Shown one piece after another: positions 53,942 through 62,565 of a DNA stretch of 64,000 bases (position 1 is its first letter; each line of letters begins with the position of its first letter). This DNA is from VXYL01 sp965199945 (GTDB lineage Bacteria; Pseudomonadota; Gammaproteobacteria; Pseudomonadales; Azotimanducaceae), in the NCBI GenBank assembly GCA_965199945.1, contig OZ241354.1, forward strand, positions 4,402,001 to 4,466,000. The letters run 5' to 3'. The position numbers and the translations under genes were made by a program. The notes below the pieces were generated by a model. It worked only from the letters and a program-made list of their open reading frames with translations, did no database searches and had not been told where the DNA came from.

Positions 53942-55435
53942 ATGTCGATCCCGGTCAGAACGCGGGCCCAAGTGGGCGTGGATGCGCCGAGCGTGTTGGC
54001 GGAGGCGCATTTCCAAGCCGGAACGCCATCCTTCACGCTGGTCGGCATGGCGCAGAAGGCCGTGCGCGAGGCCCGCGACCGCGTCCGCAGCGCCATCAAG
54101 AACAGCGGCTTCAAGTACCCGCAGGGGCGCGTGGTGGTCAATTTGGCGCCGGCGGACTTGGCCAAGCACGGCGGCCGCTACGACCTGGCCATCGCCGTCG
54201 CCCTGCTGACGGCAACGGAGCAGCTCGAAAGCCGCCACCTCGACCGCCTGGAGTTTCTCGGCGAGCTTTCGCTCTACGGCGAGTTGCGCCCGGTGCGCGG
54301 CGCGTTCTGCGCGGCGGCGAAGCTGCGCGGCGGCGATCTGCGCCTGGTAGCGCCGGCGGCGCAGCGCCGGGAACTCGCGCCGCTCGCCGGAGTGGGCGTC
54401 TATCCGGCCGCCAACCTGCTGGAAGTCGCGCGGCTGCTGCAGGCCGAGGCACTGCCGCCGCCCCCCCCGCCGCCGGCCGTGGAACGCCCGCCGCCGCGCA
54501 ACGCGGGTTCCTTGGGCGACGTGCGCGGGCAGGCACACGCCAAGCGCGCGCTGATGGTCGCGGCCGCCGGCGGCCACCACATGCTCATGATCGGCCCGCC
54601 GGGCACCGGCAAGACCATGCTGGCGCGGCGGCTGGCCGGCCTGCTGCCGCCGCTGCCGGCGGCCCAGGCCATCGAAGTCGCCAACGTCTATTCGGTTTCG
54701 TCGCGCGCTGCGCCGCCCTTCGGCACGCGCCCGTTCTGCGACCCGCACCACACCGCGTCGACGGCCGCCATCGTCGGCGGCGGCACGCCGATTGCGCCGG
54801 GCGAAGTCGCGCTGGCGCACTGCGGGGTGCTGTTCCTGGACGAACTGCCGGAGTTCCAGCGCGACGCCCTGGAGGCGCTGCGGGAGCCGCTCGAAGAAAG
54901 CGAAGTCGCCGTGGCCCGAGTCAACCAGACGGTGCGCTATCCGGCGCGCTTCCAGCTCGTGGCGGCCATGAATCCGTGCCCGGCCGGCTACGTCTGCGAC
55001 GAGTCGCGCTGCCGCTGCGCGCCGGCCCAGGTGAGGCAATACCAAAGCCGCCTCTCCGGCCCGCTGCTCGACCGCATCGACATTCGCGTGGAGGTCGGGC
55101 CGGTGCCCGAAGAAGACCTGTGGGCCGTGGACGCCGGCCCGAGCGACGACGCGGTCCCCCGCCAAGCCGTCGCCGAGGCGTGGGCGCGGCAGATGCGCCG
55201 CGCGGCCAAGAGCAATGCCGCCTTGAACGCCCGCGAAGTCGACCTCTACTGCACCATGCAGCCATCCGCCACCAGCCTGCTGCGCCGCGCCGCCAAGCGC
55301 TTCGACCTGTCCGCCCGCGCCGTCCACCGCCTGCGCAAAGTGGCGCGCACCATCGCCGACTTGGCCCAGCAGGACGAAATCGACAGCCCCCACGTCGCCG
55401 AAGCCCTAGGCTACCGCCGCGGCATCGACCGCTGA
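53942..55435 (+). CDS. comM: ComM/YifB family AAA+ helicase (Mg-chelatase-like)
   Basis: A 497-residue member of the ComM family, a hexameric branch-migration helicase that helps integrate DNA during natural transformation. The N-terminal domain (FTLVGMAQKAVREARDRVR, then GRVVVNLAPADLAKHGGRYD) precedes a Pro-rich linker. The AAA+ core has Walker A MIGPPGTGKTMLARRL, Walker B CGVLFLDELPEF, and the zinc-type cysteines CPAGYVCDESRCRC. The C-terminal YRRGIDR ends as usual. The ATG at 53942 leaves a slightly short N-terminus compared with E. coli YifB. It is divergent from torF. Confidence 0.93.
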   Translation: MSIPVRTRAQVGVDAPSVLAEAHFQAGTPSFTLVGMAQKAVREARDRVRSAIKNSGFKYPQGRVVVNLAPADLAKHGGRYDLAIAVALLTATEQLESRHLDRLEFLGELSLYGELRPVRGAFCAAAKLRGGDLRLVAPAAQRRELAPLAGVGVYPAANLLEVARLLQAEALPPPPPPPAVERPPPRNAGSLGDVRGQAHAKRALMVAAAGGHHMLMIGPPGTGKTMLARRLAGLLPPLPAAQAIEVANVYSVSSRAAPPFGTRPFCDPHHTASTAAIVGGGTPIAPGEVALAHCGVLFLDELPEFQRDALEALREPLEESEVAVARVNQTVRYPARFQLVAAMNPCPAGYVCDESRCRCAPAQVRQYQSRLSGPLLDRIDIRVEVGPVPEEDLWAVDAGPSDDAVPRQAVAEAWARQMRRAAKSNAALNAREVDLYCTMQPSATSLLRRAAKRFDLSARAVHRLRKVARTIADLAQQDEIDSPHVAEALGYRRGIDR

Positions 55436-55504
55436 CGCCGCAAGGGGCTAGCGTTCCCACAAGGGTATGATCGACCTGTTTGGTGCCCGACGAAGGAGCG
55501 CATC

Positions 55505-55884
55505 GTGCAGCACTTCCCGCCCATGTCGTGGCCGTGTGCAGGCGAACTCAAGGCTGTCGGCAGCCCGAACCCCCACGCTGTCCTGCCCTCCCCCGCGAAG
55601 GAGAAGGTCGTCGCGCTGCTGCGCGAACTGGCGCCCGAACTTGCGCTGTTGGGCGTGACCACAGGGTGGCGTTGTTCGGAAGCGTCGCCCGCGGCGAAGA
55701 CTCTCCCGCCAGCGACATCGACATCGCGGTGTCCACCGTCAATCCGCGCGACGGCATGCTCCGCGCATACGCCCGCGACCTTGTGGAAGTCCACTGCAAC
55801 CGCCACGTCGACGTGGTGCCCCTCCCGCTCCGCCACCCGCTGAGCGAGGTCGCCGCGGACGATCTGCTGGTGGCCGCTGGTTAG
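55505..55884 (+). pseudogene. MNT-type nucleotidyltransferase, frameshifted
   Basis: The N-terminal part (AKEKVVALLRELAPELALLG) and the catalytic part (VALFGSVARGEDSPASDIDI, with the GSxARG and DxD motifs) lie in different frames. Removing one CA from ACCACAGGG near 55661 restores a continuous GVTRVALFGSVARG, as in the family. MNT-domain proteins are commonly partners of HEPN proteins in toxin-antitoxin pairs; no HEPN gene is present here. A CA slip either inactivated the gene or is a sequence error. It overlaps the convergent cytochrome stop by 4 bp. Confidence 0.7.
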
Positions 55885-56324
55885 GATTCCCCGTCCGCGT
55901 CGCCGATCATGTAGTCGATGGCGGCTTGCAGCTCGGCGTCGCTGCACGCCATGCACAGGCCCATCATCGGCATCAGGTTGAGGCCGGCCTTGGTCGTTTG
56001 CAGCAGCATGTCCGGTCCTTTGGCCAAGCGCGGCGCCCAGGCTTCGGCGTCGCCGATCTTCGGCGCCTCGTTTAGGCCGGTGCTGTGGCAGGTGTGGCAG
56101 AACCGGTCGTAGACGTCGCCGCCGCTCAGAGAGGCAGCCGCCGGCGTCGTCGTCGCCTCGGCTTCCGCAGCGCCGCACTGCTCTCCCTTCAGACACAGCT
56201 TGCCGAACGGCAGCGTGCGTTCCTCCACGTCGGCGTAGGTGCCGGCGGGAATGGCCTGGCCGAGGGCCGAGACGGCCGCGACTAGGGCGGCGGCGCAGAA
56301 GAGTCGACGGGGTTGGAACGGCAA
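55881..56324 (-). CDS. Cytochrome c5-like periplasmic c-type cytochrome
   Basis: A 147-residue exported monohaem cytochrome. The signal peptide is RRLFCAAALVAAVSALGQA. The haem site is FCHTCHSTG (CxxCH), the axial Met is in LMPMMGL, and the two Cys near LCMACSD form the disulfide of the c5 group. TTG 56324 is preferred because GAGAGG lies 8 bp upstream; a TTG at 56348 is the alternative. It carries electrons in the periplasm, usually to a terminal oxidase. It stands 36 bp downstream of the indolepyruvate oxidoreductase gene. Confidence 0.87.
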   Translation of the reverse strand: MPFQPRRLFCAAALVAAVSALGQAIPAGTYADVEERTLPFGKLCLKGEQCGAAEAEATTTPAAASLSGGDVYDRFCHTCHSTGLNEAPKIGDAEAWAPRLAKGPDMLLQTTKAGLNLMPMMGLCMACSDAELQAAIDYMIGDADGES

Positions 56325-56384
56325 ACTTGATGCCTCTCGTGGTCGCAACGCGGCGCGATTATAGCCGCGTGCGGTCGGCCGGCA

Positions 56385-59300
56385 CTACGCGGCGGCGCGG
56401 CGTTGGTGGCAGGGCGTTGCCGGCGTGCGCGGGTGCGGCGTTGGCGCAGCGAGCTTCCCAAGAAGGCGACGCCGTTGCGACCGTGCCGCCAGCGCGGCGC
56501 GTTCCTTCACCGGCCCGAAGCCCTTGATCGACGCTGGCCACTGCGCGAGCGCGGTGGCGGCGGCCAGGTTCTCGGCGCTCAAGCGCTCGATGATCGTCTT
56601 GCAGTCCGTCTCGTAGTCCGCCGTCAGCGCCTGCTCCAGGCGCCGTTCGCCACGGAAGCGGAATGGATCCAGCCAAGTGCGCCGCAGCGGTCGCGCCTTT
56701 GCCAGCAGGCGCATGATCGGCTGCGCGGCCCAAGCGGGCACGGCGGTCTTGGCCGGGCGTCCATCGCTTCCGTGGCGCGCCCACGGCAGGGACAAATGGA
56801 AGGTCGCGGAGAACCCAGGCTCGAATTGCCGAGCCAGCTTCTCGGAGAACGACGTGGCTGCAAGCGGGTCAGGCCCCTTTTCGACGAAGAGGCGGGCGAC
56901 CTCGTATTCGTCCTTGGTCGCCAGCAGCGTGAAGTAGCTCTCGGCCACCGCGCCGGCAAGCACCCGACTGCCCGGCTTCACTCGCGCTTCCGCGTCTTCG
57001 ACCTGCTGCACCATCTCGCGGTAGCGCACGGCGAGCGCTTCATCTTGGTAGTTCGCCAGAAAGGCGCTGCGGACGGCGATGCGCTCGTCGGGCGTGCGCG
57101 AACGCGGCGGCATCATGGCCGGCGAACGCGGCCGTCGCGCCGCGGCCGGCAGCAGGCGGGCGTCGTGCGCCGCGGCGCGCCCGTACTGGAACGCGGCCAG
57201 ATTCTCCTCGACCGCCACGCCGTTGATGCCGATGGCGCTTTCCACTGCGAGCGCCGAGACCGGCAGCGCCCCGTGCTGGAAGGCGAATCCCAGCAGCAGG
57301 ACGTTGGCGCAAGCGGCGTTGCCGAAGAGCGCCGTCGTCGTCGCCGTGGCGTCCAGAGTCTCAATGCGCTTTGCCGCTTCTCGCAGCCGCGCCAGCAGAC
57401 CGTTGGCGGGAACCTCCTCGCCGCGCAAGACGAAGTCCGCCGTCGGCGCAACGTGCGCGTTGGCGAATACCGCAGTGCGCTCCGCCGATAGCGCCTTGCG
57501 TGCGTCGTCGCCAGCAGCGGTCACCAGATCGGCGGCGAGCAGCGCGTCGGCGGAAGCGGCCGGAATGCGCGTGGGCGCATGGCGCTCGCCGCGCGGCGAG
57601 ATGCGGACGTGGCTGAGCACCGCGCCGCCCTTCTGCGCCAGCCCGGTCATGTCCACCGTGGAAGCGAACTTGCCGTCCAAGTGCGCGGCCATGCCGAGCA
57701 GGCGCGAGACCGTGACGATGCCCGTTCCGCCGATGCCGGCCAAGAGGATGTCGGCGCGGGTCGGGGATGCGGGCGCAGGCAGCTGCTTGAGCAGCGCGTC
57801 GATGTCCGGGCGGCTTGCCGGGCGGGGCTTGCGCGGCGTGCCCTTCACCGCGACCAGCGCCGGGCAGAAACCGGCCAGGCAGGCCAGATCCTGATTGCAG
57901 GCGTGCTGATCGATGGCGCGCTTCGTGCCGAACTCCGTCGCCAGCGGCACTACGGCGACGCAGTTCGATTGCGTCGAACAGTCACCGCAGCCCTCGCAGA
58001 CGGCATCGTTGATCGTCACGCGCATGGTCTCCTTGCCGCCGATGCTGGTGCGCCTTCGTTTGCGCCGTCGCCGCAGTTCGGCGGCGCAGGTCTGGTCGTA
58101 GATCAGCACCGTGCAGCCGGGCGTCTCGCGCAATCGCCGCTGCACGGCGTCCAGTTCTTCGCGCCCATGCACCGCCACGTCGCGCAGCTTGTGCGGGCGG
58201 GGGTCGTCGGCGACCACCTCCACCGCGGCAACGCCTTCGGCTTGCGCTTGGCGGGCGATGCGCCCCACCGTCAACGTGCCGTCCACGGGCTGGCCGCCGG
58301 TCATCGCCACTGCGTCGTTGAAGAGAATCTTGTAGGTGATGTTCACCCGGGCGGCCACTGCGGCGCGGATCGCCAGGATGCCGGAGTGAAAGTAGGTGCC
58401 GTCGCCGAGGTTGGCGAACAAATGCTTCTCGGCGGTGAACGGCGCCTGGCCGATCCAGTTGACGCCCTCGGCGCCCATGTGCGTCGTCAAGTGCGTGTTC
58501 CGATCCATCCACTGCGCCATGTAGTGGCAGCCGATGCCGGCGCCGGCGCGGCTGCCGGCCGGCACGCGGGTGGAGAGGTTGTGCGGGCAGCCGGCGCAGT
58601 AGGTCGGCTTGCGAACGTGGGCGGCTGGCTGAACGCGGCTGCCATCGCGCCGCGCCAGCAAGTCCAGATAAGCGCGGTTCGGGATGTCGCCCAGGGTCGT
58701 CGCCACTGCATGGGCGATGGTCGGCGCGTCCAGCTCGCCCACCGCCGGCAGCACTGCGTCTCCGCCGGATTTCCCAAAGACGGCCGGCTTGTCGTCGCCG
58801 GCGTCGTAGAGCAGGCACTTGAGCTGCTCTTCGATGAACGGACGCTTGGCCTCCACCATCAGCACCCGGCCGGCGCCGCGCACGGCGTCCTTCACGAACG
58901 CGGCGTCGAGCGGCCACGTCATGCCGAACTTCACCAGCCGGATGCCGGCGTCGGCAATGGCTTGCGTGCTCCGCAGACCCAGCTTCGCCAAGCTCTCCCG
59001 CAGATCCGCGTAGATCTTGCCGGCGCTCACGAGCACGAGGCGCGGCTGCGGACAGTCGGCAACCACGCGGTTGATGCCGTTGGCGGTGGCGAATCGCGCC
59101 GCCAAGCGCTGTTTCGTCCGCAACCGCGCTTCCTGGGCGAGCGGCGTGTCGGCGAGTCTGATGTGGGGGTCTTCGGCCCGCGCCGGCATCGCGTAGTCGC
59201 GGCGTCGCAGGCGCACCACCATCGCGCTGTCCGCGACGTCCGAGGCCACCGCAAGTCCGGCCCAGCAGCCGGCGTAGCGCGACAGCGCCCAGCCGAACAG

Positions 59301-59927
59301 GCCGAGATCCAGCACGTCCTGCACGTCGGCCGGCGCCAGCACCGGAATGCCGAGATCGCGCAGCGCGAACTCGCTCGCGCTCGGCAGCGTGGAGGACTTG
59401 CAGGCGTGGTCGTCGCCGACCACCAGCAGCACGCCGCCGAGCGGGCTCGTGCCAGCCGCATTGGCGTGCCGCAGCGCGTCGCAGGAACGGTCCAGCCCAG
59501 GCGCCTTGCCGTACCACATGCCGAACACGCCGCCGCAGCGCGCGCCCGGGAACAGCCCGACCTGCTGGCTTCCCCACACCGCGGTTGCCGCGAGGTCCTC
59601 GTTCAAGCCGGGCTGGAAGACGATGCGCTCCGCCTCGAGTTCGGCGGCGGCCTTCCACAGCCCGAGATCAAGTCCGCCCAGCGGCGAACCGCGATAGCCG
59701 GAGACGAAGCCAGCGGTGTTCAAGCCGCGTACGGCGTCGGCGCGGCGCTGCTCCAGGGGCAGCCGCGTCAGCGCCTCGATGCCGGAAAGAAAGCGGGCTG
59801 CCTCGCCAAGAGACGCCGTGCCTTCGATTCCCGCGGTTCCCAGCGCGTCCAGCGCACAGCCGTTGCGCCAAAGCGTCCGGTCCGCGCTCGGCGTTTCGTT
59901 CCGCGGCATTGTCGAGGTGCGATCCAT
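56385..59927 (-). CDS. Indolepyruvate ferredoxin oxidoreductase, fused form
   Basis: A 1180-residue enzyme that decarboxylates indolepyruvate and other 2-oxoacids from amino acid breakdown to acyl-CoA, using thiamine diphosphate and iron-sulfur clusters. The N-terminal part (TAGFVSGYRGSPLGGLD) is the pyrimidine-binding domain. The TPP domain follows (TYCAGCPHN, FANLGDGTYFHSG). Next come cysteines for a 4Fe-4S cluster (CEGCGDCSTQSNC, then ACNQDLACLAGFC), the gamma domain (GIGGTGIVTVSRLL, MTGLAQKGGAVLSH), and a C-terminal DUF6537 region. Separate IorA and IorB are fused here, as in many proteobacteria. The start is ATG 59927. It is divergent from an Lrp regulator. Confidence 0.92.
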   Translation of the reverse strand: MDRTSTMPRNETPSADRTLWRNGCALDALGTAGIEGTASLGEAARFLSGIEALTRLPLEQRRADAVRGLNTAGFVSGYRGSPLGGLDLGLWKAAAELEAERIVFQPGLNEDLAATAVWGSQQVGLFPGARCGGVFGMWYGKAPGLDRSCDALRHANAAGTSPLGGVLLVVGDDHACKSSTLPSASEFALRDLGIPVLAPADVQDVLDLGLFGWALSRYAGCWAGLAVASDVADSAMVVRLRRRDYAMPARAEDPHIRLADTPLAQEARLRTKQRLAARFATANGINRVVADCPQPRLVLVSAGKIYADLRESLAKLGLRSTQAIADAGIRLVKFGMTWPLDAAFVKDAVRGAGRVLMVEAKRPFIEEQLKCLLYDAGDDKPAVFGKSGGDAVLPAVGELDAPTIAHAVATTLGDIPNRAYLDLLARRDGSRVQPAAHVRKPTYCAGCPHNLSTRVPAGSRAGAGIGCHYMAQWMDRNTHLTTHMGAEGVNWIGQAPFTAEKHLFANLGDGTYFHSGILAIRAAVAARVNITYKILFNDAVAMTGGQPVDGTLTVGRIARQAQAEGVAAVEVVADDPRPHKLRDVAVHGREELDAVQRRLRETPGCTVLIYDQTCAAELRRRRKRRRTSIGGKETMRVTINDAVCEGCGDCSTQSNCVAVVPLATEFGTKRAIDQHACNQDLACLAGFCPALVAVKGTPRKPRPASRPDIDALLKQLPAPASPTRADILLAGIGGTGIVTVSRLLGMAAHLDGKFASTVDMTGLAQKGGAVLSHVRISPRGERHAPTRIPAASADALLAADLVTAAGDDARKALSAERTAVFANAHVAPTADFVLRGEEVPANGLLARLREAAKRIETLDATATTTALFGNAACANVLLLGFAFQHGALPVSALAVESAIGINGVAVEENLAAFQYGRAAAHDARLLPAAARRPRSPAMMPPRSRTPDERIAVRSAFLANYQDEALAVRYREMVQQVEDAEARVKPGSRVLAGAVAESYFTLLATKDEYEVARLFVEKGPDPLAATSFSEKLARQFEPGFSATFHLSLPWARHGSDGRPAKTAVPAWAAQPIMRLLAKARPLRRTWLDPFRFRGERRLEQALTADYETDCKTIIERLSAENLAAATALAQWPASIKGFGPVKERAALAARSQRRRLLGKLAAPTPHPRTPATPCHQRRAAA

Positions 59928-59971
59928 GGCAGGCCCACTGTATGCCTGCAGCGGCGTGATTCGCCTTGCTT

Positions 59972-59983
59972 TCTTGCGCAAGA
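59972..59983. promoter_or_regulatory. 12-bp perfect palindrome in the lrp-ior intergenic region
   Basis: TCTTGCGCAAGA is a perfect palindrome in the 103-bp region between the divergent oxidoreductase and Lrp-family genes, in locally A/T-rich sequence. It is a candidate operator for the regulator. Confidence 0.4.
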
Positions 59984-60030
59984 TGGAATCAAACTCGAAC
60001 AATCTCGCCTTGTTTGGAGCAGTTGCTAGG

Positions 60031-60507
60031 ATGAAATCGCCAACCAGCCTAGACCGCATAGACCGTCGCATCCTCATCGAGCTGCAGCAGGCGGCCGATT
60101 TGTCGATGCAGGAAGTCGGCGACCGCGTCGGCCTCTCCCACACGCCCTGCTGGCGGCGCGTCAAGCGCCTCGAAGAGCGCGGCATGATTCGCCGCCGGGT
60201 CGCGCTGCTCGATGCCGGGCAGCTGGATCTGGCCGTCAACGTCCTCGTCAACGTCAGCCTCAAGCGGCATCAGGAGAACGCGCTGAACCGCTTCGAGGAC
60301 GCGGTGCAGGACGTCCCGGAGATCGTCGAGTGCTACTCCGTCTCAGGCGAGACGGATTTCCTGCTGCGCGTGGTGGTGGCGGACGTCGAAGCCTACGAGC
60401 GGCTGTTGAAGGCAACGTTGGTGCATCTGCCGGAAGTCGGCAACCTCACCTCGACCTTCGCCTTGCGCCAAGTGAAGTACACCACCGCCCTGCCCCTGGG
60501 CGCTTGA
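60031..60507 (+). CDS. Lrp/AsnC family transcriptional regulator
   Basis: A 158-residue regulator. The N-terminal helix-turn-helix reads RIDRRILIELQQAADLSMQE, then VGLSHTPCWRRVKRLEERGM; the C-terminal RAM domain (VECYSVSGETDFLLRVVVAD) binds amino acids and gives oligomers. It is divergent from the 2-oxoacid oxidoreductase gene, which acts on transaminated amino acids, so the oxidoreductase is its most likely target. It uses the ATG at 60031 after AGG; an in-frame ATG at 59983 would add 16 residues and cover the palindrome. Confidence 0.92.
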   Translation: MKSPTSLDRIDRRILIELQQAADLSMQEVGDRVGLSHTPCWRRVKRLEERGMIRRRVALLDAGQLDLAVNVLVNVSLKRHQENALNRFEDAVQDVPEIVECYSVSGETDFLLRVVVADVEAYERLLKATLVHLPEVGNLTSTFALRQVKYTTALPLGA

Positions 60508-60661
60508 CAGCCGCTCGCCTGCCTTTGGGCGAACGTCGGGCGGCACGGATGGCGTTTGGCCTACGCCGTTTTCCGAGATCGCCCCTATTTCCGTGCCTTT
60601 TCTTGCCTTTATCGTGTCTCGACCTTCACATTTGCAAGATCGAAAGATCGAGGAGAGAGAC

Positions 60662-60970
60662 ATGAAACTGCGAAACCTGCTTGCCGGCGCTTTGGTCGCT
60701 GGCCTTGGCTGCGCCGCCCTGCCGGCGGCTGCGTGGGGAAGCGATGGGCTTTCGGATGCTGTTCAGTCGGCATCCGACCTTCGGCTCGCTGCTTCTCCGT
60801 TCCCGCCGCCCGGTTGGATGCCGCCATGGAATCCGCCGCGCTTTTGCCTGCGCATCGATCCGGTTCGGCCCTACTCGAGCGTGTCCCCGCGGATGATCGG
60901 CTACATTCCCCCGTGGATGCACCTGTGCCGGCCGTTCCAGCGGCCGCCCTTCCCCCGTCCTATGGCGTAG
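60662..60970 (+). CDS. Small exported Pro/Trp-rich protein
   Basis: A 102-residue protein with a clear signal peptide (LRNLLAGALVAGLGCAALPAAAWG). The 75-residue mature part is rich in Pro, Trp, Arg and Phe (PFPPPGWMPPWNPPRF, then RPFQRPPFPRP) with two Cys. GAGGAGAGA is a strong ribosome site. It stands alone between the Lrp gene and convergent trhO. No family is recognised. Envelope or peptide-like activity is conceivable. Confidence 0.6.
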   Translation: MKLRNLLAGALVAGLGCAALPAAAWGSDGLSDAVQSASDLRLAASPFPPPGWMPPWNPPRFCLRIDPVRPYSSVSPRMIGYIPPWMHLCRPFQRPPFPRPMA

Positions 60971-61067
60971 GTTGGGCCGCATGCCCGCATGAAGGCCCGG
61001 GCTGCGCCGTCGCCAGGCAGGCGCAGCCCGATCCTTCGTCGGGGGAAGCAAGCGGTCTCGAACGTCC

Positions 61068-61886
61068 TCAAGGCGGCGTCTTGCAGTTCGGGCAGGTCGC
61101 CGCCTCGTTCGAGACCGGCCAGCCGCAGCAACTGCACAGGCAGTGGCTGCCCGCGGCCAGATCGGCGTTCACCGTGACGCGCCCGTCGAAGACGAAGCAC
61201 TCGCCTTCGAAGGCGCTGTCGGACGTCTCCGCCAAGTACTTCAGGATGCCGCCGTCCAGCTGGCGGACATCCGCGAAACCCTGCTCGACGAGGTACGCGG
61301 ACGCCTTCTCGCAGCGAATCCCGCCCGTGCAGTACATGGCGACGGGCCTTTGCTTGTCGGCGGCCAGCGCGCGCTGCACGAACGCCGGGAACTCGCGGAA
61401 TGTCGCGGTGTTGGCGAGCGTCGCGCCGCGGAAGGCGCCGACTGCGGATTCGTAGCCGTTGCGCACATCCAGCACCTGGACGTCGTTGTCCGCCAGCATT
61501 TCGTTCCAAGCGGCGGCAGCCACGTGGGCGCCGACCGGCGTGGCGGAGGCGAGTGGCCGTCCGAAGCCGACGATTTCCTCCTTCACGCGCACTTTGAGCC
61601 GCTCGAACGCACTCCCCGCGCAAGCGGAAGAGGCGTGGCTCCAAGTCGCCTTGACGCCTCGAAAGTGGCGGCGCAGGAAGCGCTTGAGAGCGCCACGGCG
61701 TCCGCACAGGGCCGCGTTGACGCCTTCCGGCGCCAGCGACACCGTGCCTTTGAGCGCGAGTTCGCGGCAGCTTCGCTCGATTGCCGCGCATCGACCTGCC
61801 AGATCTGCTTGGCTGCTCCCTTCGCCGGGCCAGCCGAAGCGGTAGAAGGAGAGCACGCAGACGCTGTCTGCGGCGAGGTCCCTCAA
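61068..61886 (-). CDS. trhO: tRNA uridine(34) hydroxylase (rhodanese family)
   Basis: TrhO (YceA) makes 5-hydroxyuridine at tRNA position 34 with O2, the precursor for CmoA/CmoB. The 272-residue protein has the N-terminal domain (GTVSLAPEGVNAALCG, a family signature), the rhodanese domain (VQVLDVRNGYE and the active Cys in AMYCTGGIRCEKAS), and a C-terminal Cys cluster (CLCSCCGWP, then CPNCK), probably zinc-binding. The TTG start at 61886 overlaps the bolA stop (TTGA), so the two are coupled. The cmoA/cmoB genes are 34 kb away in this window. Confidence 0.92.
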   Translation of the reverse strand: MRDLAADSVCVLSFYRFGWPGEGSSQADLAGRCAAIERSCRELALKGTVSLAPEGVNAALCGRRGALKRFLRRHFRGVKATWSHASSACAGSAFERLKVRVKEEIVGFGRPLASATPVGAHVAAAAWNEMLADNDVQVLDVRNGYESAVGAFRGATLANTATFREFPAFVQRALAADKQRPVAMYCTGGIRCEKASAYLVEQGFADVRQLDGGILKYLAETSDSAFEGECFVFDGRVTVNADLAAGSHCLCSCCGWPVSNEAATCPNCKTPP

Positions 61887-62215
61887 CGCCCGGCCACCGG
61901 TACGTTGGATTGGTCCCCGCCGTGGCACGGCGGCGACATCGGCGCGTTGCCGAAGCGCCGCTGCCACTCGTCGGCGGTGTAGGTGTGGATCGCCAGCGCG
62001 TGGACGCCGCCGGCGAGTTCCGCCGCCAGCGCTTCGTTGACGCGGCGGTGCCGCGCCAGCAGGCGCTCGCCGTCGAAGGCGTCGGCCACCACCACCACCT
62101 TGAAATGCGTCTCTGCGCCGGCCGGCACGTTGTGGCTGCCGCTCTCGTTCGCAACCTCGAGATGCATCGGCTGCAAAGCGTCCGCGAGTTTCCGTTCGAT
62201 GCGCTCCTGCATCAT
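61883..62215 (-). CDS. bolA: BolA family protein
   Basis: A 110-residue BolA protein. RIERKLADALQPMHLEVANE, then HFKVVVVADAFDGERLLARH and RVNEALAAELAGGVHALAIH match the class II KH-like fold with the helix-turn-helix and the conserved His. BolA works with monothiol glutaredoxins on iron-sulfur clusters and can act in stress regulation. Two consecutive ATG codons (62215, 62212) begin it. It leads a two-gene operon with trhO. Confidence 0.92.
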   Translation of the reverse strand: MMQERIERKLADALQPMHLEVANESGSHNVPAGAETHFKVVVVADAFDGERLLARHRRVNEALAAELAGGVHALAIHTYTADEWQRRFGNAPMSPPCHGGDQSNVPVAGR

Positions 62216-62565
62216 CTGCGTCCTCCGCCTTCGGCACGGCCCTTACGGTGCGAAGAGCATAGGCGAACGCCGCCGTTTCATGGAAGAAGGCGGGCCTGCG
62301 CCGCCTGAAGTCCCGGCATTGGCGCACTGCCACGGAACAGCCTTGAGCGAGCGCCGGCGAGGGCGGAGCAGCCCTGCCAGACATCTCTCACGCGCTTTTC
62401 AGACATCTCGCACAGGCATGCGGGGCGATGTCGCTTTCCTCTGCCAACGCGAGCTTCGTAAGGTGTGCTCAAGAGGCGTCCACGAAGAGATTGTGGCAAT
62501 ATGCCACCGCGTTGCCGGACGGGAGTGAGGCGCTTCGTGTCGAAGTTTGCAGGAGGAACAACGAA
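62216..62565. other. Intergenic region without a gene
   Basis: Separates divergent bolA and the coiled-coil gene. An open frame from 62428 joins the latter, but the GTG at 62566 with AGGAGG is the better start. No hairpin or strong promoter was recognised. Confidence 0.5.

Noticed and set aside
57579..60029. An 816-codon plus-strand frame
   Set aside because: It is antisense to the indolepyruvate oxidoreductase, which has full domain support.
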